The position numbers were made by a program, and so were the translations under genes. From the NCBI RefSeq assembly GCF_001513955.1, contig NZ_KQ948151.1, forward strand, positions 134,796 through 183,453: a DNA stretch of 48,658 bases, read 5' to 3'. The stretch comes from Streptomyces pseudovenezuelae. GTDB lineage: Bacteria > Actinomycetota > Actinomycetes > Streptomycetales > Streptomycetaceae. Positions 17,486-25,878 of the stretch are shown here, piece after piece (the first letter of the stretch is position 1; each line of letters starts with the position of its first letter). The notes below the pieces were generated by a model, which had not been told where the DNA came from, ran no database searches, and was given only the letters and a program-made list of their open reading frames with translations.

Positions 17486-17545
17486 ATCGAACAGCGTTTG
17501 GTTATCGAACAACGTACGATGCGGTACGATAGAACAACGTTCGAT
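17486..17545. promoter_or_regulatory. Three operator-like repeats between exporter and TetR gene
   Basis: Imperfect 17-bp palindromes of the form ATCGAACARCGTTYGAT lie at 17486-17502 (ATCGAACAGCGTTTGGT), 17504-17520 (ATCGAACAACGTACGAT) and 17529-17545 (ATAGAACAACGTTCGAT). TACGAT, a good -10 sequence, occurs twice within them (17515-17520 and 17525-17530), so a bound repressor would cover both promoters. Confidence 0.75.
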
Positions 17546-17573
17546 GCGATGCAAGACGCGAAGGGATCAAGCC

Positions 17574-18275
17574 GTGACACGCCAGCAGAGCCGCTCCGGC
17601 GGGGGACGCCGCCGGGCCTCGCACTCCATGGAGTCGGTCCTGGAAGAGGCGGTGGCCCTGCTCGACGAGGCGGGAGCGCCAGCCCTGACCTTCCGAGCCC
17701 TGGCCCAGCGCCTGGGCGGCGGCGTCGCCAGCATCTACTGGTACGTCGCCAACAAGGACGAGCTGCTCGACCTCGCCGCCGACCACGCCATGGGCCCCGT
17801 CCTGGCCGACGTCGAGAAGCTCCCCCGGAGCGACGACCCGATCGACGATCTCCGCGTCATGGCCATCACTCTGTTCGACGCGATCGTGCAACGCCCCTGG
17901 CTGAGCGCCTACTTCATGCGCAACACCAGCATCCAGACCCACACGTTGGGCCTGTACGAGAAGCTCGGCCAGCAGACCCTCCGTATGAACCTCACCGCGT
18001 CCCAGCGGTTCCACGCCGTGTCCGCCCTCGTCGGGGTCGTCGTCGGTTCCGCCGTCGACCTCGGACAGGAGCCGACCCAGGAGATGCTCGACGGCAACGT
18101 GGACCGCGACGAGTACCTCCACCGCGTCGCCCAGGACTGGCGGGACCTTGACCCCCAGGAGTTCCCGTTCGTGCACGAGATCGTCGACGAGTTCGACGGC
18201 CACGACGACGTCGACCAGTTCCGCTCCGCCCTGGAACTGACCCTGACGGGCCTGCGCCTGCAAGCCGGGGCGTGA
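17574..18275 (+). CDS. TetR-family regulator of the divergent exporter
   Basis: Repressor of 233 residues. The helix-turn-helix is at about 22-68, with TFRALAQRLGGGVASIYWYVANKDELLDLAADH as its recognisable core. The remaining helical ligand domain is of the TetR_C type often paired with MFS pumps. The GTG at 17574 with AAGGGA upstream is chosen; the longer frame would run through the operator region. It very likely represses itself and the exporter at 16005-17474 through the three repeats between them. Confidence 0.93.
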   Translation: MTRQQSRSGGGRRRASHSMESVLEEAVALLDEAGAPALTFRALAQRLGGGVASIYWYVANKDELLDLAADHAMGPVLADVEKLPRSDDPIDDLRVMAITLFDAIVQRPWLSAYFMRNTSIQTHTLGLYEKLGQQTLRMNLTASQRFHAVSALVGVVVGSAVDLGQEPTQEMLDGNVDRDEYLHRVAQDWRDLDPQEFPFVHEIVDEFDGHDDVDQFRSALELTLTGLRLQAGA

Positions 18276-18429
18276 CGGCCGCCCGGGCGCGGACCAGCTG
18301 GTGCCGGACCACCGACTTCGGCCGACAGGACAACAGACAGCGCAACACCGTCGAGCGGGGCATCAACTGCTTGGCTCCGCGCAGCAAAGGGACAGCGCTT
18401 CCAGTGCACACGGGCCGAACCGGGCTCGG

Positions 18430-18849
18430 TCAGCGCCAGATCTGGACCACGTACATGGCGCCGATGCCGGTGGCGAGGTCGGGGAGCAGCAGCCGAAGCG
18501 CGGTCTCGGGCGGGAGCGGCTGGATACGGGCACCGAGGTAGCCGCCGACCAGGCCCCAGAGCCCGCAGCACAGGCCCAGCGGCCCATCGGGGGCGACGTC
18601 ACCGGTGGCCGCAAGGGAGAGCGGCGCGTAGGTGATCGCGCCGACCACGGACGTCACGAAAGTGGAGGCCAGAGCAGCGGGCGCAACGGTGGCCACCGGC
18701 GCTCCGCGGCCGACGAGAATCGGGCCGAACAGGGAGCCGCCCCCGATCCCGAAGATGCCCCCAGCGACGCCGACAGCCAGCGCCAGCGCCAGTGACATCG
18801 CCGCGCGGGGCTTCGGCTCGCGGCGGGCATGGGCCGGTGCCAGGCACAC
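18430..18849 (-). pseudogene. TauE/SafE (TSUP) permease, C-terminal half
   Basis: Second half of a sulfite/sulfonate-exporter family membrane protein. The family repeat GGIFGIGGGSLFGPIL is clear, followed by APAALASTFVTSVVGA and GGYLGARIQPLPPETALRLLL. Complete members have about 250 residues and two such repeats; here only the C-terminal repeat remains (about 125 residues). Homology stops at about 18849, where the alcohol dehydrogenase fragment begins on the other strand. The ATG at 18849 could still start a product, but function is unlikely. Confidence 0.85.
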
Positions 18850-18857
18850 GGTCCGCA

Positions 18858-19091
18858 GCCATCGGCGGCGGCAGCCTACCGGTCGGCTTCGGCACCCTGC
18901 CCTTCGCGGTGTCCGTCACCGCGCCCTACTGGGGCAGCCGCGGTGAGCTGATCGAGGTGCTGGGCCTGGCTCGCTCGGGCGCGGTCTCGGTGCACACCGA
19001 GACGTACTCGCTGGACGAGGCACCCCTGGCCTACGAGCGCCTGCCCGCCGGAAAGATCAACGGCAGGGCCGTCATCCTCCCCCACGGCTGA
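18858..19091 (+). pseudogene. Zinc-type alcohol dehydrogenase, C-terminal fragment
   Basis: The last 78 residues of a medium-chain alcohol dehydrogenase: IGGGSLPVGFGTLPFAVSV, YWGSRGELIEVLGLARSG, and YERLPAGKINGRAVILP at the end. This matches the usual C-terminus of the propanol-preferring group. The catalytic zinc domain and nucleotide-site glycines are absent. Confidence 0.85.
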
Positions 19092-19103
19092 GCCACGCAA
19101 GCC

Positions 19104-19139
19104 GCGGACCCCTGCACACGCACGCGTGCAGGGCTCCGC
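19104..19139. terminator. Bidirectional terminator hairpin
   Basis: GCGGA (19104-19108) and CCCTGCAC (19110-19117) pair with GTGCAGGG (19126-19133) and TCCGC (19135-19139), with one mismatch and an 8-base loop. It sits between the convergent ends of the dehydrogenase fragment and the NlpC/P60 gene. Confidence 0.75.
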
Positions 19140-19165
19140 TTCCGTCCAGACGGGACCGGACTTCG

Positions 19166-20197
19166 TCAGCCGACGACGCGTACGCCGAACTGGAACGAAC
19201 CGATGGTGCTCATCGACTCGTAGCGGACATAGGCACCCGGGTAAGGCGCGTGCAACACCTGGCCGTTGCCCGCGTAGAGCCCGACGTGCTCAGTGTTGTT
19301 GAAGAAGACGAGGTCGCCGGGCTTGAGCGCGCTCATGCCGATGTGGGCTCCGTCGTTGACCTGGGTGTAGGTGACCCGGGATATCTTCACGCCTGCCTGC
19401 GCGTACGCCCACTGCGTGAGGCCCGAGCAGTCATAGGAGTTGGGGCCCGTTCCGCCGCGGGCGTACGGCTTGCCGACCTGCGAGGCGGCCGCGCTCAGGG
19501 CTGAGGCGCCGAACGGGGAGGCGGCCACCTCGCCGCCGAGGTCGACGCGGCTCGCGGCGGAGCGGCTGGCGCGCTGCTCGGCGTCGGCGATCTCCTGACG
19601 CTCCGCGGCGGTCAGCGAGTTCAGCAGCGCCTGCGCCTTCCTGAGCTTGGCCTGGATCTCCTTCTTCTTCTCACCGAGCGTGGTGCGGGCCACGGCGAGG
19701 TTCTTGAGCTTCTCCGAGGCCTCCGTGCGCTCCTGCGCCAGCTCCCGCTGCTTCGCCTGCACCCTCTTGAGCGACTCCACCTGCTGCGCGGACAGTGACT
19801 CGAGCGTGGACGCCTGGTCGAGGTAGTCGTCCGGGTCGGCGGAGAGGAAGAGCTGGAGCGAGGGATCGATACCGCCGGAACGGTACTGCTCACTGGCCAT
19901 CGAACCGAGCTGCGAGCGCAGTTCGTTGAGCTCGCCCTGCTCACGGGCGACCTTGTCCTGGAGCAGACCGATCTCCTTCTCCAGCTTGTCCTGCTTCTCC
20001 TGCGCCTCGTCGTACTGGTTGGTGGCGCGCTCCGTCTCTTCGTAGAGCTTGTCGACCTTCTCCTTGACCTCGGCCTTGGTGGCCTTGGGGGCCGCGTTGG
20101 CGGACTGGGAGGCCAGGGCCACGGCAGCGGCGGCGGTCGCGGTCAGTACGGTCACGCGGGCTCGGCCGGGCTGTTTCGGTCGACGGTGGGACGCCAC
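19166..20197 (-). CDS. Secreted NlpC/P60 peptidoglycan hydrolase
   Basis: Cell-wall endopeptidase, 343 residues, expected to cleave the D-gamma-Glu-diaminopimelate link of stem peptides. The signal peptide (about 1-36) ends in SANAAP. A long coiled coil (about 40-225, rich in Lys/Glu/Gln) precedes the NlpC/P60 domain (about 230-343), with catalytic Cys257 in YDCSGL and His in FNNTEHVGLYAG. The GTG at 20197 is chosen because the protein then starts ASHRRPKQPGRARVTVL, the usual Streptomyces form, with AAGGAG nine bases upstream. The coiled coil probably holds the enzyme inactive or docks it to a partner, as known for this group. Confidence 0.95.
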   Translation of the reverse strand: MASHRRPKQPGRARVTVLTATAAAAVALASQSANAAPKATKAEVKEKVDKLYEETERATNQYDEAQEKQDKLEKEIGLLQDKVAREQGELNELRSQLGSMASEQYRSGGIDPSLQLFLSADPDDYLDQASTLESLSAQQVESLKRVQAKQRELAQERTEASEKLKNLAVARTTLGEKKKEIQAKLRKAQALLNSLTAAERQEIADAEQRASRSAASRVDLGGEVAASPFGASALSAAASQVGKPYARGGTGPNSYDCSGLTQWAYAQAGVKISRVTYTQVNDGAHIGMSALKPGDLVFFNNTEHVGLYAGNGQVLHAPYPGAYVRYESMSTIGSFQFGVRVVG

Positions 20198-20442
20198 GAA
20201 GACGAACTCCTTCTTCCTCCAACCACCCGCCGTCACCCGCCTGTTGCGAGCGACCCTCGCAACGAGGGGTCCAGGTCACACTAGTGATCTTCCTGTGACC
20301 AAATCAAAGAATGTTGTGCACAACTCCGGTCATGTTCCCCATCGTTCACGTACAAAGTGCTCACAGCTCGCGGAAAGGCTACTCACCGTAGTCATGGCGA
20401 TACCCGAATGCCAGTCTCACGCGTCCAACCTCCAGTACGTGA
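20198..20442 (-). promoter_or_regulatory. Leader region of the NlpC/P60 gene with inverted repeats
   Basis: Upstream of the hydrolase there are three inverted repeats: GTTGCGAG/CTCGCAAC (20243-20250 and 20256-20263, 5-base loop), GGTCACA/TGTGACC (20274-20280 and 20294-20300), and the perfect palindrome GTTGTGCACAAC (20313-20324). Genes of this family in Streptomyces often carry long regulatory leaders, sometimes a ydaO (c-di-AMP) riboswitch, but that motif was not recognised here. Confidence 0.5.
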
Positions 20443-20523
20443 GTGAGAATCCGGCTGGGGCTGACCGTGTTCGGCTGCCTGCTCATCGCCGGGTTCTTCG
20501 TGGGCCGTATCGCGGGTTTGTGA
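20443..20523 (+). CDS. Possible 26-aa single-span membrane peptide
   Basis: A GTG start gives MRIRLGLTVFGCLLIAGFFVGRIAGL and a TGA at 20521. One positive N-terminus and one hydrophobic helix. It may be a tiny membrane peptide or the N-terminal remnant of a membrane protein whose next part is lost. Confidence 0.3.
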   Translation: MRIRLGLTVFGCLLIAGFFVGRIAGL

Positions 20524-20982
20524 CGCCGGACGCCTGCGACCGGGTCGACCGCCGATTGACGAACGCCTTCAGGCTGGCGGCGTGGACCGGCTCGGCGTCA
20601 CCCTCGACCCGATGATCGCGGGCTTGGCGGCGACGTCACCGCCCTGCCGATGGCGGTGTCGGTGCTCGGGCTCGCCCTGTCGGCGGTGGTCTGCTTCGTG
20701 CTGCTGTGCCGTCCTCGGCGCCCCGCGCCAGACCCGTTGGGCCGGCGAAGGACGTTTCCGCTCACCGCCTCCACGTGATCGAGACCTCTGGCACTCGTGG
20801 ACTACTGGCCTGCCGAGGGAGAACACCTCGCCCGCACACCCACTTCGGTCATGGACACCGCGATGCGGTCCGGGCGCCATACGTCCCCAGTGGAGATGTC
20901 TGCCGGCCCAATCGTCACGGCCACGGCGACCGACACGAGCAGCGCGGCAGTCCTCCGCTCGTCAACAGCAGCGTACGAAGGG
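20524..20982. other. Gene-poor stretch with coding-like debris
   Basis: No intact gene. A plus-strand segment near 20640-20705 reads TALPMAVSVLGLALSAVV, which looks like a membrane helix from a decayed gene. Nothing else can be supported. Confidence 0.35.
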
Positions 20983-21827
20983 TCACTTGGCGAGCCCGAA
21001 GTCACGCAGACCGGTTGCGACCTTCTCGATGCCCTCGGCCGTGCGGATGGACGGGTTCATTGCCTGTCCGCCCAGCAGGACGTACCGCTTCTTCTTGACG
21101 GCGGTCAGGTTTCGGGTGGCGGGGTTCGTCTCCAGGAAGCGGATCTTCGCCGCCGCGGTCTCGGCGGTCTGCTGCTTGCGCGTGAGGTCGCCGATCACGA
21201 TGACGTCCGGGTCACGGTCCGCGACGGTCTCCCAGTTGACCTGGGGCCACTCGTCGTCGGTGTCAGCGAAGCCGTTCTTCGCTCCGACGGCGGGGGTGAT
21301 GGCGCCGGGCGCTCCGCAGCAGCCCGCGAGGTAGGGCGATTGGAAGTTGGCGAACCAGTACATGTGGGAGACGTCGGAGGCGTCCACGTCGGCGGTGGCC
21401 TTGCGTACCCGCTCCTTGAGCGCGGCGACCAGCTGGTCGCCGCGCGCGTCGACGCCGAACGCCGGTGCCAGGGCACGTATCTCGCCGTACACCGCGTCGA
21501 GTGTCAGGGGCTTGCTGCGGGATCCGTCACCGCCACTGACGTTCTCCTTGCCCTCGGAGCAGTCGGAGGGCGGGACGTAGGTGGGTACGCCGAGTTTCTC
21601 GAACTGTGCCGGGTGGCGATCCCGCCCTTGTCGAGCGTGGAGACGAAGGAGGAGGTGACGAAGTCCGGTTCGGCGTCCAGGACTTTCTCGAAGGACGGGT
21701 TGTTGCCGGGGAGGCCGGGCACGGTGGCGTTGGACTTCGCGAGGTTCTTCAGCACCGGGTCGGTCCAGGTGGCCGGGGGCGACGAACTGCCGTCACCGAT
21801 GCCGTGCCAGGCTGTCACCGATGACAT
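20983..21827 (-). pseudogene. Iron-siderophore ABC substrate-binding protein, broken
   Basis: Remains of a FecB/FepB-type periplasmic-binding lipoprotein. Upstream part: AWHGIGDGSSSPPATWTDP, VPGLPGNNPSFEKVLDAEPDFV, SSFVSTLDKGG. A frameshift near 21610 then leads to the second part: MYGEIRALAPAFGVD, MYWFANFQSPYLAGCC, DPDVIVIGD and the end GLRDFGLAK. The N-terminal signal peptide and lipobox are missing upstream of 21827, where the sequence becomes unreadable. Iron ABC permease and ATPase genes are not nearby. Confidence 0.87.
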
Positions 21828-22032
21828 CAGGGTTCGTGATGCCCGGCCAGACCGCTTCCCGGGCAGTTCGGGGTGATAGTGGTGCCGTCCGATCCCGCGG
21901 GCGGGCGGCGCCCTGCCTTCGACGGGCGGCCGGCCGGCCGGGAGGGTGCCCCTGCCGCGGGTCCCGGATCGGCCAGGAACTCGTCTCATCCACCCCCGCG
22001 AACCCGTCTCCGCGCCCCGATCAGGAGTCCCC

Positions 22033-22911
22033 TTGCGCCTTGTTGTCCCCGGCCGCCGGCACACCCCAACGCGCCTGGCCGTCGGTGTGCTGCTCACCGC
22101 GCTGCTGCTCTCCTGCTCCGCGGCGCCGTCCGGCGACTCGCGGTCCGCGCCGAAGGGCTGGCGGCTGACATGGTCCGACGAGTTCTCCGGAGCGGCGGGG
22201 CTGGCACCCGACCCCGACAAGTGGGTCCACGACGCCGGCGGAGAACCGCAGTGGGGCAACAAGGAATGGCAGTACTACACCGACAGAACCCGGAACGCGG
22301 CCACCGACGGTGACGGTCACCTCGTCATCACCGCGCGCCGCGAGGAACTGCCGGGCATGGGCCACTGTCCGTCCGGCACCTGCGACATCACGTCGGCCCG
22401 GCTGACGACGAAGGGCACCTTCTCACAGACGTACGGAAGGATCGAGGCGCGCATCAGGGTTCCGGAGGACGGCCCCTTTCTGCCCGCCTTCTGGATGATG
22501 GGCGACAACGACTCCACGACGTCGTGGCCCGGGAACGGTGAGATCGACGTCATGGAGGTCGCGGGCGGTGAACCGGACACCGTCTACGGCACCGTCCACG
22601 GACCCGGCTACGGCGACGAGGGGATCGGCGGACATCGCACGCTCCCGGACGGAGAACACTTCTCCGACGCCTTCCACACCTACGGCGTGGAATGGGACAG
22701 GAACCGCATCACCTGGTCCGTCGACGGCCACGCGTATCACGCCGACAGGCGAGCGTCCCACGGCGCCGGACGGAAGTGGGTCTTCGACCACGACTTCTAT
22801 CTGCTGCTCAACCTCGCCGTCGGCGGCGAGTGGCCCGGCCCCGTCCTCAAGTCGACCCCGTTCCCCGTCCGGATGCTGACGGACTGGGTCCGCGTGTACG
22901 AACGCGCCTGA
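22033..22911 (+). CDS. GH16 beta-1,3-glucanase-like lipoprotein
   Basis: Glycoside hydrolase family 16 (laminarinase/lichenase-like), 292 residues. A lipoprotein signal ends in LLLSC (Cys28), so the enzyme is likely membrane-tethered. The catalytic signature E-I-D-V-M-E gives nucleophile Glu170, Asp172 and acid/base Glu175. Substrate-side aromatics include WPGNGEIDVMEVAG and TVHGPGYG. The start is a rare TTG at 22033, with AGGAG five bases upstream; the in-frame upstream extension has no ribosome site. It is the first gene of the cell-wall degradation island and has no CebR box of its own. Fungal or plant callose glucan is a likely substrate. Confidence 0.93.
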   Translation: MRLVVPGRRHTPTRLAVGVLLTALLLSCSAAPSGDSRSAPKGWRLTWSDEFSGAAGLAPDPDKWVHDAGGEPQWGNKEWQYYTDRTRNAATDGDGHLVITARREELPGMGHCPSGTCDITSARLTTKGTFSQTYGRIEARIRVPEDGPFLPAFWMMGDNDSTTSWPGNGEIDVMEVAGGEPDTVYGTVHGPGYGDEGIGGHRTLPDGEHFSDAFHTYGVEWDRNRITWSVDGHAYHADRRASHGAGRKWVFDHDFYLLLNLAVGGEWPGPVLKSTPFPVRMLTDWVRVYERA

Positions 22912-22993
22912 ACGCGGCGGCCCGGAGCTCTCCTTCGCCCGCCCTGGACCACCAGGACCCGTGAGCAAAGTTCTCCCACCTCGCTCCAGCGGA

Positions 22994-23022
22994 TTGACGC
23001 GTAGGCATGACCATGCCACGCT
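22994..23022 (+). promoter_or_regulatory. Promoter of the GH9 cellulase
   Basis: TTGACG (22994-22999), 17-base spacer, CACGCT (23017-23022). The predicted transcription start is about 23030, at the first base of the CebR box. Confidence 0.55.
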
Positions 23023-23029
23023 CCGTGTT

Positions 23030-23043
23030 TGGGAGCGCTCCCA
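23030..23043. promoter_or_regulatory. CebR operator upstream of GH9
   Basis: TGGGAGCGCTCCCA, the perfect CebR box known from Streptomyces cellulose and cello-oligosaccharide genes. CebR is a LacI-type repressor released by cellobiose or cellotriose. The box lies 35 bases before the start codon, at the predicted transcription start. Confidence 0.93.
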
Positions 23044-23077
23044 TCCCCCACCGCATCCCCTTCCCCAGGAGCCGCTC

Positions 23078-25228
23078 ATGTCCGCGTTCGACTCAGTACG
23101 TCGCCATGGCAGACCCCTCACCACCGCCCTGCTGGCGAGTTCGCTCCTTCTCGGCGGCCTGCTGGCAACCCCGGCAGCCGCCGCGGGGACCACGGCGGTC
23201 CGGGTCAACCAGGTCGGCTACCTGCCGGACGGCCCCAAGCGCGCGACGGTCGTCACGAGCAGCACCCAGACCCTCACCTGGCAGTTGCGCAACGCCTCCG
23301 GCACGGTGGTCGCCTCCGGCTCCACGGTTTCGCGCGGCGCAGACGCCCCCTCCGGCCAGTCCGTGCAGCTGGCGGATTTCTCGTCGTACCAGGGGACGGG
23401 TACGGGTTACGTCCTGTCGGTGGACGGCCGCGACAGCGACCCGTTCGACATCCGCGCCAATCTCTACGACGGGCTGCGTTCGGACGCGATGGCGTTCTTC
23501 TATCACCAGCGCAGCGGCGTCGCCATCGACCCCTCCCTGGCCGGCTCCGCCTACGCCCGCCCCGCCGGGCACCTCGGTGTCTCACCGAACAAGGGCGACA
23601 CCTCCGTGCCGTGCCAGTCCGGGGTGTGCGACTACACCCAGGACGTCCGGGGCGGCTGGTACGACGCGGGCGACCAGGGCAAGTACGTCGTCAACGGCGG
23701 CATCTCCACCTGGCTGGTCGTCAACTCCTTCGAGCGGGCCAAGCGCGCCGGCACGGACACGGCGCTGGGTGACTCGACCCTGCGCGTGCCCGAGCGCGGC
23801 AACGGCGTTCCCGACGTCCTGGACGAGGCGCGCTGGGAGCTGGAGTTCCTGATGCGGATGCAGGTGCCCGCGGGCAGGCCGTACGCCGGGATGGCCTTCC
23901 ACAAGATCCACGACGCCGCCTGGACCGGTATCCCTACCCGCCCCGACCAGGACGCCCAACCCCGCGAACTGCACCGGCCCTCCACCGCCGCGACCCTCAA
24001 CCTCGCGGCTGCCGCCGCGCAGTGCGCCCGTGTCTTCCGGCCCTACGACTCCGCCTTCGCCGACCGCTGTCTGGCGGCCGCCCGCAGGGCGTGGACCGCG
24101 GCGCAGGCCAACCCCTCCATGTACGCGCCCGATTCGGACGGCACGGGCGGTGGCGCCTACGGCGACGGCCAGGTCACCGACGAGTTCTACTGGGCGGCCG
24201 CCGAGTTGTACGCGACGACCGGGGAGAGCACCTACCGGGACGCGGTCACCTCCTCCTCCTGGCACACCTCCGCCGGCGCCTTCACCCCCTACGGCTTCGG
24301 CTGGGCGGACACGGCCGCGCTCGGCCGGATCACCCTGGCCACCGTCCCCAACGGGCTGCCCGCCTCCGACCTGGCCCGTATCCGCTCCTCGGTGGTCTCG
24401 GCGGCCGACGGCCACCTGTCCACGATGGCCGGGCAGGGCTACGCGGTGCCGATCCCCAAGGACGGGTACTTCTGGGGCTCCAACAGCGAGGCCGCCGACA
24501 ACGCGGTGGTCATGGCGGTCGCCGGGGAGTTGACCGGTGACGCGCGCTACCGCGCCGCAGTGCTGGAGTCGATGGACTACCTGCTCGGCCGCAACGCCCT
24601 CGGGCAGTCCTACGTGACCGGCTACGGCGAGAGGTCCTCGCACAACCAGCATCACCGCTTCTGGGCCCACCAGTTGGACGCCTCACTGCCCAACCCGCCG
24701 GCAGGCTCCCTCGCGGGCGGCCCCAACAGCGCGCTGCAGGACCCGGTGGCACAGGAGAAGCTGGCCGGATGCGCGCCCGCCGCCTGCTACATCGACGACA
24801 TCGGCTCGTACTCCACCAACGAGGTGGCGATCAACTGGAACGCCCCGCTGGCCTGGCTGGCCGCCTACGCCGCCGATCGCCCGGCCGGCGACGGCGGCGG
24901 TCCGCAGCCGACGGCGTCCTGCGCGGTGACGTACAAGGTGGACAACGCCTGGAGCGACGGCTTCACCGCGACCGTCACCCTCAAGAACACGGGCACCTCC
25001 GCGGTGGACGGATGGCGGCTGACCTGGAGCTACCCGGGCGGCCAGCGCGTGACCAGCGCCTGGAACGCGACCGTCACCCAGTCGGGCGCCGACGTCGTGG
25101 CGCGCAACGCCGACTGGAACCGCGCCATCGCGCCCGGCGCGACGGTGAGCTTCGGGGTGCAGGGCTCTCTCAACGGAAGCAACCCGTCCCCCACCGCCTT
25201 CGCACTCGACGGAGGCGTCTGTGACTGA
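23078..25228 (+). CDS. GH9 cellulase with C-terminal CBM2
   Basis: Secreted endoglucanase or processive cellulase, 716 residues. Order: signal peptide (about 1-36, ending PAAAAG), N-terminal Ig-like CelD_N domain (about 38-125), GH9 barrel (about 130-605), short Gly/Pro linker, CBM2 (about 614-716, Cys616 to Cys715). Catalytic residues seen: Asp196 and Asp199 in WYDAGDQGKYV, the His-rich SSHNQHHRF loop, and acid Glu582 in YSTNEVAINWNAPL. The ATG at 23078 has AGGAG six bases upstream. The CebR box directly upstream predicts induction by cello-oligosaccharides. It does the initial attack on cellulose together with the GH5, expansin and Cip1-like proteins further on. Confidence 0.97.
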   Translation: MSAFDSVRRHGRPLTTALLASSLLLGGLLATPAAAAGTTAVRVNQVGYLPDGPKRATVVTSSTQTLTWQLRNASGTVVASGSTVSRGADAPSGQSVQLADFSSYQGTGTGYVLSVDGRDSDPFDIRANLYDGLRSDAMAFFYHQRSGVAIDPSLAGSAYARPAGHLGVSPNKGDTSVPCQSGVCDYTQDVRGGWYDAGDQGKYVVNGGISTWLVVNSFERAKRAGTDTALGDSTLRVPERGNGVPDVLDEARWELEFLMRMQVPAGRPYAGMAFHKIHDAAWTGIPTRPDQDAQPRELHRPSTAATLNLAAAAAQCARVFRPYDSAFADRCLAAARRAWTAAQANPSMYAPDSDGTGGGAYGDGQVTDEFYWAAAELYATTGESTYRDAVTSSSWHTSAGAFTPYGFGWADTAALGRITLATVPNGLPASDLARIRSSVVSAADGHLSTMAGQGYAVPIPKDGYFWGSNSEAADNAVVMAVAGELTGDARYRAAVLESMDYLLGRNALGQSYVTGYGERSSHNQHHRFWAHQLDASLPNPPAGSLAGGPNSALQDPVAQEKLAGCAPAACYIDDIGSYSTNEVAINWNAPLAWLAAYAADRPAGDGGGPQPTASCAVTYKVDNAWSDGFTATVTLKNTGTSAVDGWRLTWSYPGGQRVTSAWNATVTQSGADVVARNADWNRAIAPGATVSFGVQGSLNGSNPSPTAFALDGGVCD

Positions 25229-25568
25229 CCGGCGCCCCTGGGTTCCGTTCTTCTTCGGCAACGCCGTGGTGCTCGCCGTGGGCGAGGGCATCGGCTGGCC
25301 CACCATCGTGCTCTGCGCCGCCGCGCTCACCGTCGTGCGCATCCTCCCGGTCATGCTCGCCTTCCTCGGCTCGACGTTCACCTGGCGAGAACGGCTCATG
25401 GTCGGCGCGCTCGGACCACGCGGCACTACTTGCCTCGTGTTCGGCCTGCTCGCGTTCAACGCTCTGGGGCGGGGTTTCGGCCGGTTTATTGGCGACAGCC
25501 GCTTGTCCGGCAAGGCTGTTCTCGATCGGGGTGCCGGAACACCACGTTGCGGTTCGGGGCGATGCTGA
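25221..25568 (+). pseudogene. Na+/H+ antiporter (CPA1) C-terminal fragment
   Basis: Frame overlapping the GH9 stop by 8 bases. From about 25240 it reads FGNAVVLAVGEGIGWPTIVL, AALTVVRILPVMLAFLG and RLMVGALGPRGTTCLVFGLLAF, the last membrane helices of a NhaP-type cation/proton antiporter. The first 10 or so helices are absent and the end is abnormal. The GTG at 25221 probably does not reflect an original start. Confidence 0.8.
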
Positions 25569-25878
25569 CCTGCGGCGTCTCACGTCGCCCGCCTGACGTT
25601 CACATCGAGCCGCCGTTCGCCACGCCCGCAAGGGCGGTGCTGCGGCCGTCGGTCAGGACATGGGATCTCCGTGGGGCAGATCGACTGTCCTGATCGCCTT
25701 CCTCGTTTCACTGCGAGCGCGAACAGTCCATTGAAGTCGGCGCATTGCTATGGCATCTTCACCCCGCAGTGGACTCGGGCGCGCCACACATCCCATCACT
25801 GACGTGCTCGGTCTGATCGCACTTCATTGCGCACGCCCACATGCAAGCACTCTCGCTACTCCCATCGAGAGGTTCACC
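25569..25878. other. Intergenic region before the cutinase
   Basis: About 310 bases without a gene. It should hold the promoter of the cutinase-like gene; no CebR box or clear operator is present. Confidence 0.4.

Noticed and set aside
20198..20400. ydaO (c-di-AMP) riboswitch upstream of the NlpC/P60 gene
   Set aside because: Known for some Streptomyces wall hydrolases, but the conserved core could not be recognised; a covariance search would decide.
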